21,187 nt of DNA from NCBI GenBank assembly GCA_004377275.1, contig SOIC01000063.1, positions 1 through 21,187 on the forward strand. The letters are read 5' to 3'. The stretch is from Dehalococcoidia bacterium. GTDB lineage: Bacteria > Chloroflexota > Dehalococcoidia > E44-bin15. Shown here in pieces: positions 15,083-21,187 of this stretch. Each line of letters opens with the position of its first letter. Within the stretch, counting starts at the first letter, position 1. A program made the translations under genes and the position numbers. Below the pieces are notes generated by a model. The model was not told where the DNA came from. It saw only the letters and a program-made list of their open reading frames with translations, and did no database searches.

Positions 15083-15493
15083 TCAGTCTCCGAAGTCGGT
15101 GGGTACACGCGAGACGCAGTTAACCAGCTCCTTGGCTGCCTTGGGGTAACGCAGGATTTTCGTCATGTCACCCTTCAGCTTCAGTTTACGTGTCATCATG
15201 CCCTGTATAGGGTCAAGCTTTCCTTCGATGACCTTACGCCAGTTGCTGTAGGGGGCGCGGATGACGAACGCTGCCTCCCGCTCGTTCTCACTGGCTACCT
15301 CTGCGGCATCGGTGCACTTGCCGTGATTGAGGCCGACGAAGAGGTAGCGGGTCTCAGAAGAGACTTTGTCAGGCTCGCTAATGAAGATGAAGTCTCCCTC
15401 CCAGTCCTCGGCTGACTTCGCGTATGCCTCGCTGGCATTGAGTTGACTGGCGAATTCCTTAACCCACTCGTCGGATGGAAATTTGAAAGCCAT
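15083..15493 (-). CDS. SCP2-like sterol/lipid-carrier domain protein
   Basis: A 136-residue stand-alone SCP2-type protein: no signal peptide, no membrane segment. The C-terminal KLDPIQGMMTRKLKLKGDMTKILRY stretch (about 92-116) is the most typical part of the SCP2 fold, and the N-terminal half (WVKEFASQLNASEAYAKSAEDWEGDF) also fits. These proteins bind hydrophobic ligands or acyl-CoA and present them to enzymes. The ATG has AGGAGGA upstream, and the gene is first in the operon with the alcohol dehydrogenase and AOR, 112 bp before the former. The partner role suggests that the alcohol/aldehyde substrates are lipophilic. Confidence 0.85.
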   Translation of the reverse strand: MAFKFPSDEWVKEFASQLNASEAYAKSAEDWEGDFIFISEPDKVSSETRYLFVGLNHGKCTDAAEVASENEREAAFVIRAPYSNWRKVIEGKLDPIQGMMTRKLKLKGDMTKILRYPKAAKELVNCVSRVPTDFGD

Positions 15494-15559
15494 GGGTCTT
15501 CCTCCTTTCTCTGGCCTTCGCGAGAAGACCGATAATCTATAGGCTCATGATTGGCGTAG

Positions 15560-15588
15560 AGTGTAGCACCTAAAGAGGTGAAAGTCAA
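15560..15588 (-). promoter_or_regulatory. Sigma-70-like promoter of the SCP2-ADH-AOR operon
   Basis: On the minus strand TTGACT (15588-15583), a 17-bp spacer and TGC-TACACT (-10 at 15565-15560) form a good promoter with an extended -10. The predicted start of transcription is about 60 bp before the ATG at 15493. The spacer contains a perfect inverted repeat CACCT-AAAG-AGGTG (15567-15580), which could be an operator. Confidence 0.6.
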
Positions 15589-15743
15589 CATATAATACAT
15601 GCGAATGTGCTAATATATTCGCCAATAAAACGTTTAGCTATTCCTATTCTATCCGCGAAATTCTCTCTACCAAAAGGGACAATGAATCCATCAGTAGTTT
15701 TTCTGTTCATTCTCTCACAGTGCTTACTTGGTGAGTATCTTCT

Positions 15744-15870
15744 GAGACTGCCGAAATAGTCTCAATCAACCCCCAAATCCCCCAATCTTGGGGGGCTTTT
15801 TTTAAAGCTGGGGGACAACACCCCCAGACCACCGGCAGGAAGTATCCTGCACCGCTTTTTTAGCGGTCTC
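15744..15870 (+). repeat. Structured intergenic repeat, copy 1
   Basis: A 127-bp element bounded by complementary ends (GAGACTGCC with AGCGGTCTC, one G-U and one mismatch). Inside are three perfect hairpins: CCCCCA/TGGGGG (15779-15794) followed by seven T, CTGGGGG/CCCCCAG (15808-15827), and GCAGGA/TCCTGC (15835-15850). It shares blocks with copy 2 at 19323: GAAATAGT-TCAATC, the C5AATCTTG5 hairpin with T-run, and CTTTTTTAGC before the closing end. Confidence 0.7.
15779..15803 (+). terminator. Terminator-like hairpin inside repeat copy 1
   Basis: A CCCCCA-ATCT-TGGGGG stem followed after GC by TTTTTTT on the plus strand has the shape of a rho-independent terminator. No plus-strand gene ends nearby, so it may instead be part of the repeat or block plus-strand read-through into the minus-strand genes. 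Confidence 0.4.
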
Positions 15871-15884
15871 AAGAGTATTTGTCT

Positions 15885-17519
15885 TTAGAGCGGCATCCCC
15901 TTGGCACGGGCGGCGATCACGTGATCGGGCTCGGGCCACCACTTATCGGCCCCGATATCCTTTGCTACGCGGTTGGCGGTACACACCCCCGGACCGAAGG
16001 TAACCAGGCCGCCGGAGAAGCTACCTGCCCCCCCAATGTAGAGGTTCTTTATCGGTGTTATGTGATCGGCACACTCCTCGTTGGGGCGGACATAACCCAT
16101 CTGCAGGGAATCGTAGGCCCCCTGCTTTATGGAGCCCTGGATCATATTGGCAAACTTGTTCTCGATATCGGCGGGGGTGGTCATATTCCACCACATCATC
16201 TTATCCCTGGTCATATTGGGGGCATACTGCTGAAGCACCGCCAGCAGTTTCTCGGCTCGCTCCTCTTTGAACTTCATACTCAGCCACGTGTCCTTGTTAC
16301 CGTTAAGTTTGTAGGGGGCCATCTGAGAGATAAGGCCGGAACACCGGTTCGGAGGTGCCTGGTAGGGGTCATGGACACTGGGGAAGCAGCAGTTGAAGCC
16401 TTCCGGCTCAACCATTGCGTTGTCATTTATCATGGCGTCCCAGTGCTTCTTAAGAGTGTCGCTGTTCTCGAAGCCCAGTACATAGATGAAGGCGCTGTTT
16501 ACAGCCGGGTTGTTGGCGGCTGCGGTAAACTGCGGAGGCTCCTCGAGCGCCATGTGGAGGTGACACAGGCTCCAGTGTTCCCATTGCCATTCCCTTATCT
16601 TCTCCGCGAAATCCGGCTCCAGGTTATCCTCGCCAACGAGATTGAGGAATGTCTGGTGTGGATCGATGGTACTTATTACCGCCTTATTTGCCATGTACCG
16701 GGTGCCGTTATCCATCTCCACACCCGTGGCAGTCCCGTTCTCCACTATGATACGCTTTATCTGCGCGTTGGTGAGAATCTCCCCTCCATACTCCAGCATA
16801 AACTTGGTAAGGGCATTGGAAAGCCGGTGGGAGCCTCCCTTGAGCAGGCGGTAGTTCGTTGCCCGGTTTAAGAGAAGGGGTACGAGGTAGCTAACCCCGC
16901 CGGTATCGTACTGCAGACCCCAGTGGCAGGCGATATAGAGCATCAGCGTCTTAACCACGTCGCTTTCGAAAAGACCGTCTATAATCTCTTCGGGGCTCTC
17001 TTCGGTTAGTTCGTTGATGTCTTTACCCACATCACCGCTCTCATCCAGCTGGATAACCTGCTCCAGCAGTGGAAGCGGGGGGCAGTAGGTGGCAGGGCCC
17101 AGGAAATCCGTGACCAGATTCTCAAACCTGTGGCTCATCTCACGGTAGCTTTCAGCATCCTTCTGGGAGAACCTGGCTATTGACTGGCAGGTCTTTTCCA
17201 GGTCCTGGTAGATGCAAAGGCAGTTGCCGTCGGCGAGCGGCATGGCCCACTCAAGCTTGGGGTGAATGTATTCAATATCATATCTGCTCGCCAACTCAAA
17301 GTCCTTAACCGGGGGGGCGTAGTCCGCCATCAGGTGGTAGATGGCGTGGGTGTTATGGAAGTAGTCCGGCAGCGTTATCTCCTCCGTTGCCAGCCCGCCA
17401 CCCAGCTCATACCTCTTCTCCAGCAGTAGTACCTTCTGCCCCGCCTTGCTCAGGTAGCAGGCAGCCGTCAGCCCGTTAGGGCCTCCCCCGATGATGATGA
17501 TATCGTATTCCCTTTTCAT
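15885..17519 (-). CDS. FAD-dependent oxidoreductase, CrtI/phytoene-desaturase-like
   Basis: A 544-residue NAD(P)/FAD-dependent oxidoreductase of the phytoene dehydrogenase/PYROXD2-like group. The N-terminal Rossmann motif is intact: DIIIIGGGPNGLTAACYLSK, then VLLLEKRYELGGGLATEE. The C-terminal FAD-binding block is LYIGGAGSFSGGLVTFGPGV. There is no signal peptide. GGAAAGGGG lies before the ATG. Length fits desaturases and isomerases acting on polyenes or other hydrophobic compounds, but no carotenoid gene is nearby, so the substrate is unknown. It is the second gene of a tandem pair with 47 bp between, and the repeat copy 1 begins 14 bp beyond its stop. Confidence 0.88.
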   Translation of the reverse strand: MKREYDIIIIGGGPNGLTAACYLSKAGQKVLLLEKRYELGGGLATEEITLPDYFHNTHAIYHLMADYAPPVKDFELASRYDIEYIHPKLEWAMPLADGNCLCIYQDLEKTCQSIARFSQKDAESYREMSHRFENLVTDFLGPATYCPPLPLLEQVIQLDESGDVGKDINELTEESPEEIIDGLFESDVVKTLMLYIACHWGLQYDTGGVSYLVPLLLNRATNYRLLKGGSHRLSNALTKFMLEYGGEILTNAQIKRIIVENGTATGVEMDNGTRYMANKAVISTIDPHQTFLNLVGEDNLEPDFAEKIREWQWEHWSLCHLHMALEEPPQFTAAANNPAVNSAFIYVLGFENSDTLKKHWDAMINDNAMVEPEGFNCCFPSVHDPYQAPPNRCSGLISQMAPYKLNGNKDTWLSMKFKEERAEKLLAVLQQYAPNMTRDKMMWWNMTTPADIENKFANMIQGSIKQGAYDSLQMGYVRPNEECADHITPIKNLYIGGAGSFSGGLVTFGPGVCTANRVAKDIGADKWWPEPDHVIAARAKGMPL

Positions 17520-17566
17520 TCTGCCCCTTTCCTAAGTGTGTCTATTGGACTTACCGCCTACACGCG

Positions 17567-19282
17567 TTAGAACTCATCTCGCACTCGCTCGAATAGCTTT
17601 TTCCTCTCTTCGAGCAGTGAATCCGGCTCTTCCTTGCCCGGCTCCTCCCAGGGCTTGGCCAGGTCGTGGTCTTCCGCTATGACCTTATAGCAGGTATATG
17701 AAGAGTCCGACCCCATGTTCACGCCCATAGGCCAGTGTCCTCCCGTGCAGTAGAGGTTCTTGACAGGGGTCCTGTGGGCGGCCAGCTCCGGGATCGGTCT
17801 CAGCTCAAAGCGTTGACAGGGTGACATATCTATACCGGCGAAATTGCCGTCGGGCTCCAGGTTCTTCATGCGCAGGCAGTCGTAGGGGCTGTTGCTGTCG
17901 ACGCCGATGATGTTGTCCCAGGTCATATTGGGCGCGAACTGCGACCAGTATGTGACCAGGTCCTCCATATGCTTCTTCTTGATCTCAATCCATTCCCGTT
18001 CGGTATACATAGCGGCAGGCGGACCCTGCATCTCGGTCTGGGCAACGTGCTTTCCCGGAGGCGCGTAGGACGGATCGATCAGGCTGTGACACCAAACGGT
18101 AGGGTTGTAATCCTCAAGTGGCGGTAACTTCCCCATCTTGGCGTATCTGCACTCATTTATGGCATGTTCGGGGTCTGCCTTTGAAGCTAACATGTGCCAG
18201 AAGCAGGCATGCATGTCAGGATTGATCGCTTCGGTTATGTAGCTCGGCGCCTCGTTGAGAGCAAAGGTGTACCACATCAGGCAGCCGATATTCCTGGTTG
18301 ACAGCAGGTCCACGCGGCGCGAGATCTTCTCACCGAATACATCTCTGCCAACGATGTCGACCACCTGCCCCGCACTCAAACCCGCGGTGATTACGAGCTT
18401 CCTGGCTTTGATCTCGCTGCCGTCGGCGAGGCGGACACCCGTAGCGGTCCCGTTCTCTATGAGGACTTTGGTCACTTCAGCGTGGGTATGGAACTTGCAT
18501 CCGTCATGCACCAGTATCTGATGGGCGGCATGAGCTACTTGGTGTGTTCCGCCTCTGACAAGAAATAGGTTATTCGCATACGCCAAAATGAAGGGCAGGA
18601 AGATAGCGGTTGTTGCGTCACTCGGGTCTATCGCCGCTGAAACATAACCTCTCGTTATTAAGTACTGCATCTCTTTGGACTCGAAGAACTCCCTGGTAGC
18701 GCGAACACCGCTGGCCTGAAGAATCAAACCGTCGATTTCCACACCGGCCGCCGCCAGCACGGCGAATGCCTCCGCCTGGTGCATCAATACCTCCGGAGAC
18801 ATGCGCTTATCTGCGGGGATAAAGAATAGATCCAGCATCATTTTCTGGATTGCGTCACCGGATACCGCCGCACTCAGCTTCAGCCACGTTTCGGCATCCT
18901 TCCCCGAGAAACGCGCGATCTCCGCCGCCGATTTCTCCTGGGTCGGGTCCACCTTTTCGCTATAGATGGCCACGCAGGTCTCATTATTCAGAAAGCTCGC
19001 ACCGCCAGAGACCGGATACTGGTCGACTTTCGCTCCGTACTCCCAAAACTCCGGGAAATCGCGATAGAGGGGAAGCCAGTATGACCACAGTGCCAAATTG
19101 GCATGAGTGTTCCCCCGGAAACCCGGAGCTGCGGTCTCCTCAGTGGCCAGGCCGCCGCCTAACTCATGTCTCCGCTCAAAGACGCCCACGCTCATTCCGG
19201 CATACCTGGTCAGATACATCGCAAGGTACAGCGCTTTGCAGCCGCCTCCGGCTATCACCACATCGTATGTCGCGTCAGGCAT
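17567..19282 (-). CDS. FAD-dependent oxidoreductase, CrtI-like, divergent paralogue
   Basis: A 571-residue paralogue of the next gene. I start it at the ATG at 19282 (MPDATYDVVIAGGG) because AAGGAGGT precedes it; an in-frame start at 19360 would run through the intergenic repeat. The dinucleotide motif reads GGGCKA instead of GxGxxG, with Ala for the last Gly, then FERRHELGGGLATEET. The C-terminal block is LYCTGGHWPMGVNMGSDSSY, which departs from the usual GASTHPGGG-like form. Together with the paralogue it may form a heterodimer, one subunit being catalytic and the other impaired in FAD handling. Substrate unknown. Confidence 0.85.
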   Translation of the reverse strand: MPDATYDVVIAGGGCKALYLAMYLTRYAGMSVGVFERRHELGGGLATEETAAPGFRGNTHANLALWSYWLPLYRDFPEFWEYGAKVDQYPVSGGASFLNNETCVAIYSEKVDPTQEKSAAEIARFSGKDAETWLKLSAAVSGDAIQKMMLDLFFIPADKRMSPEVLMHQAEAFAVLAAAGVEIDGLILQASGVRATREFFESKEMQYLITRGYVSAAIDPSDATTAIFLPFILAYANNLFLVRGGTHQVAHAAHQILVHDGCKFHTHAEVTKVLIENGTATGVRLADGSEIKARKLVITAGLSAGQVVDIVGRDVFGEKISRRVDLLSTRNIGCLMWYTFALNEAPSYITEAINPDMHACFWHMLASKADPEHAINECRYAKMGKLPPLEDYNPTVWCHSLIDPSYAPPGKHVAQTEMQGPPAAMYTEREWIEIKKKHMEDLVTYWSQFAPNMTWDNIIGVDSNSPYDCLRMKNLEPDGNFAGIDMSPCQRFELRPIPELAAHRTPVKNLYCTGGHWPMGVNMGSDSSYTCYKVIAEDHDLAKPWEEPGKEEPDSLLEERKKLFERVRDEF

Positions 19283-19322
19283 AACGACCTCCTTATTCCT
19301 GCTGTTTTTCGTAGGGGTATTG

Positions 19323-19418
19323 GATTGCTGAAATAGTATCAATCGACGCCAGACCCCCAATCTTGGGGGACTTTTTAATTCTGCCCCGATACATCAGGGC
19401 ACCTCTTTTTTAGCAATC
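19323..19418 (+). repeat. Structured intergenic repeat, copy 2
   Basis: A 96-bp element with perfect 7-bp complementary ends GATTGCT (19323-19329) and AGCAATC (19412-19418). It holds the same C5AATCTTG5 hairpin as copy 1 (19354-19369) followed by CTTTTT, a second hairpin TGCCC/GGGCA (19382-19401), and the shared CTTTTTTAGC block. End bases differ from copy 1 in a compensating way (C-G becomes T-A, T-G becomes T-A), which suggests the outer stem is selected. Same orientation as copy 1. Confidence 0.7.
19354..19376 (+). terminator. Terminator-like hairpin inside repeat copy 2
   Basis: CCCCCA-ATCT-TGGGGG followed by ACTTTTT on the plus strand, the same structure as at 15779. No plus-strand gene reads into it, so a termination role is not demonstrated. 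Confidence 0.35.
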
Positions 19419-19664
19419 TCTGTATCTAATTGCGCGTAATACTATTGTTCTATATCCCTTCAAGGTGGACTTTTATCAAGCATACTATTGGGATTTTATC
19501 AAACAAACAATACATACACATGAATTCACTAACATGGTTGCCAGCACAATGTTTACCCGTTCCCTTTTTGGGATCTCGATTGTTCTCTTTGCCAAACAGG
19601 ACGATCGATACTTTTGTAGTTTTACTATTCCTTCTCTTGCGGTATTTACTGAGAGAGGGACTTC

Positions 19665-20567
19665 CTATAGACTGGTTGCACGGTCCAGGCAACGGCTCCA
19701 CCGGGCATTTACCCAGTCCTGCAGTTCATTAATCTGCTCTTCGGTAATATTCTTGAACCTTCCCTGTTCCCTGAGATAATCTCTCACTGGCCTTAGATTA
19801 CCCCTTCGGGCAATGGATTCGCTGGCCGAGGTGAGGCGAAAAGTGCCGTCTTCGACCTCATAGAGTACAACCCATCCGGTTTTTACCGCGAGCTCGCCGA
19901 TTTTGATGGTGTCACTATAGGGGAAGCCCCATCCCGGGGGGCAGGGTGTGAATACGTGTATGAACCTGGTTCCCTCTATTGCCTTTGCTTTCCTGACTTT
20001 TTCGTAAAGGTCCAGGGGATAGGAAGCATTGGCGGTAGCAACATAGGGGATGCTGTGCGCTTCCATTATCGCCGTCATATCTTTCTGGTTCTGCTGCTTT
20101 CCCAGGATAGGGGTAGTACCTGAAATAGCGCCCAGGGGGGTGGAGCCTGAGCGCTGATTACCGGTGTTCATATAGCCTTCGTTATCGTAACAGATATAGA
20201 TGAAGTCCTCCTGTCTTTCAGCAGCGCCGCTCAACGCCTGGATGCCTATATCGTGTGTGCCTCCATCACCGGCGATAGCCAATACAGTTAACCCCTTTTT
20301 GCCCAGGGCTTTCAGCCCCGCAACCAGGCCAGTAGCTGATGCCCCGGTGGAGGGGAATGGCGTGTTTACGCAGGGGACATTTACGGATGTTACTGGATAC
20401 ATGCCGTGCAGTACGGTGAGGCAACTGGCTGGCACCGTCACAATAACCTGCCCTTCCAGCGCTTTTAGAATATGACGATAGGCGAGAGATAAGGCACAGC
20501 CGGGGCAGGCCCTGTTGCCTGGCAGCAGATATTCTGTTTCGGTCAGGTTGACGGCATTAGTTTTCAA
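19665..20567 (-). CDS. porB: Pyruvate:ferredoxin oxidoreductase, beta subunit
   Basis: A 300-residue thiamine-diphosphate and [4Fe-4S]-binding subunit. The start is TTG (complement of 20565-20567), 13 bp after the TAA of porA, with AAGAGGG upstream. Cluster ligands are Cys21 and Cys24 (ACPGC), Cys49 (PASC) and Cys209 (TPCPPGW); the CxxC-25-C spacing matches PFOR. The TPP motif runs from GDGGTHDIGIQALSG (100-114) to YDNEGYMNTGNQRSGSTPLGA (127-147), the latter typical of pyruvate-type enzymes. It interconverts pyruvate and acetyl-CoA plus CO2 with ferredoxin. A 2-ketoisovalerate-type enzyme is the alternative. Confidence 0.92.
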   Translation of the reverse strand: MKTNAVNLTETEYLLPGNRACPGCALSLAYRHILKALEGQVIVTVPASCLTVLHGMYPVTSVNVPCVNTPFPSTGASATGLVAGLKALGKKGLTVLAIAGDGGTHDIGIQALSGAAERQEDFIYICYDNEGYMNTGNQRSGSTPLGAISGTTPILGKQQNQKDMTAIMEAHSIPYVATANASYPLDLYEKVRKAKAIEGTRFIHVFTPCPPGWGFPYSDTIKIGELAVKTGWVVLYEVEDGTFRLTSASESIARRGNLRPVRDYLREQGRFKNITEEQINELQDWVNARWSRCLDRATSL

Positions 20568-20580
20568 TGGGTGAACCCTC

Positions 20581-21187
20581 TTAAATATAACATAGCCATT
20601 CCGGATATTCGCTGTTCAAAACCCCTTCTTTCAGCGATGGCAGCGTCTTCTTCACCGCGTCTGCCATCTCTCTGGCTTTGACGTCACGGCCACCCAGTCC
20701 GACAATAAAATTTCGTATTACCGCATTTACGCCACTTCCGTAGAGGGCTGATTTGATTTCTGAGCAGGTGGCTCCTTCCGAGCCATAGCTGATATTCTTA
20801 TCGAAAACCACGATAAGGCGGGATTTACTCAGCGCCTTCACCAAATCGACTTTAGGGAAAGGTCTGAACACTCTCAAGCCCAGGACACCTGCCTTGTGGC
20901 CTTCTCCCCGAAGCATGTTTGCGGCCACTATTGCCTCCAAAGCCAGGCTGCCCATAGCTACAATAACTATTTCAGCATCATCCAGCCTGTGTTCCCAGAA
21001 CATATTGGCGTAGCTTCTTCCGAATAATTCGCCGAATTCCTGGCTTACCTTGCTTATCGTTTCCCTTGAGTTTTGCAAAGCCTCTTGGAGGAGATACCTC
21101 AGTTCCATATATCCGTGGCAGAGCACGCCCTCAGCGTTAACCCTGGGATTTGCCAGGGTTACAAGGTTATAGTTCTTGGGATTGGCC
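20581..21187 (-). CDS. porA: Pyruvate:ferredoxin oxidoreductase, alpha subunit (C-terminal part, truncated by window edge)
   Basis: The frame is open to the right edge, so only about 201 C-terminal residues are seen; the apparent GTG start at 21126 is internal. Typical PorA segments are NYNLVTLANPRVNAEG at the edge, YMELRYLLQEALQNSRETI, FGELFGRSYANMFWEHRLDD, EIVIVAMGSLALEA and LGLRVFRPFP. This C-terminal domain lies next to the TPP site formed with PorB, whose gene follows directly. Gamma and delta subunit genes, if present, would be further upstream outside the window. Confidence 0.9.
   Translation of the reverse strand, partial: ANPKNYNLVTLANPRVNAEGVLCHGYMELRYLLQEALQNSRETISKVSQEFGELFGRSYANMFWEHRLDDAEIVIVAMGSLALEAIVAANMLRGEGHKAGVLGLRVFRPFPKVDLVKALSKSRLIVVFDKNISYGSEGATCSEIKSALYGSGVNAVIRNFIVGLGGRDVKAREMADAVKKTLPSLKEGVLNSEYPEWLCYI

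Larger units (their letters stand above)
15494..15884. other. Intergenic region with promoter and structured repeat
   Basis: These 391 bp contain no gene. They hold the minus-strand promoter for the SCP2-ADH-AOR operon (15560-15588) on the left, AT-rich DNA in the middle, and copy 1 of an intergenic repeat (15744-15870) immediately downstream of the FAD oxidoreductase that ends at 15885. Confidence 0.6.
19283..19664. other. Intergenic region between por genes and FAD oxidoreductases
   Basis: 382 bp without a gene. It contains repeat copy 2 (19323-19418) and an AT-rich stretch (19420-19660) with an imperfect tandem duplication of about 23 bp around TTTTATCAA (19471 and 19494). No clear terminator for the minus-strand por genes is visible. 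Confidence 0.5.

Noticed and set aside
1..21187. Search for tRNA, rRNA, CRISPR arrays, insertion sequences and phage genes
   Set aside because: Nothing with the needed structure or protein motifs was seen on either strand.

Overview
The window is protein-coding bacterial DNA from what looks like an anaerobe with a large acyl-CoA catabolic repertoire. The evidence is a tungsten/molybdopterin aldehyde:ferredoxin oxidoreductase, a multi-subunit pyruvate:ferredoxin oxidoreductase, an Fe-dependent alcohol dehydrogenase and many CoA-ester enzymes. I see no rRNA, tRNA, CRISPR array, transposase or phage gene. The gene mix and the intergenic repeats recall uncultured anaerobic Chloroflexota (Dehalococcoidia-like) or sulfate-reducer/syntroph genomes. 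That placement is inference, since no marker gene is present.

Layout. (1) 1-672, minus strand: a MaoC-type hydratase followed by the start of a DUF35 zinc-ribbon/OB protein cut by the left edge. (2) 1086-3547, plus strand: three loosely spaced single genes. These are a DUF6125-like protein, a double-zinc-ribbon protein, and a glutaredoxin-PDZ fusion. In the last, the first cysteine codon of the CPYC active site is TGA, a bacterial SECIS-like hairpin lies just downstream, and a 1-base frameshift follows. (3) 3799-11757, plus strand: a tightly packed catabolic cluster of two thiolase-like proteins (ATGA overlap), two DUF35 proteins, CoA-transferase A and B, an acyl-CoA dehydrogenase and an AMP-forming acyl-CoA ligase. 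(4) 15493-11916, minus strand: an operon SCP2-like carrier, Fe-alcohol dehydrogenase, aldehyde:ferredoxin oxidoreductase, with a good sigma-70-like promoter in front. It converges on the cluster in (3). (5) 19282-15885, minus strand: two tandem CrtI/phytoene-desaturase-like FAD oxidoreductases, bracketed by two copies of a structured intergenic repeat in the same orientation. (6) 21187-19665, minus strand: porA (3' part) and porB.

How it may work together (inference). The ligase and CoA-transferase activate carboxylic acids. The acyl-CoA dehydrogenase and MaoC hydratase carry out oxidation and hydration. The thiolase-like/DUF35 pairs cleave or form the C-C bond. The SCP2 protein, alcohol dehydrogenase and AOR would take alcohols and aldehydes to acids with reduced ferredoxin, and PorAB links acetyl-CoA to pyruvate. 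Both thiolase-like proteins lack the usual nucleophilic cysteine, so the C-C step may be aldolase-like rather than thiolytic.

The observation most worth checking is the putative selenoprotein glutaredoxin-PDZ at 3027-3547, which a standard gene caller would reduce to a truncated PDZ ORF starting at 3128.
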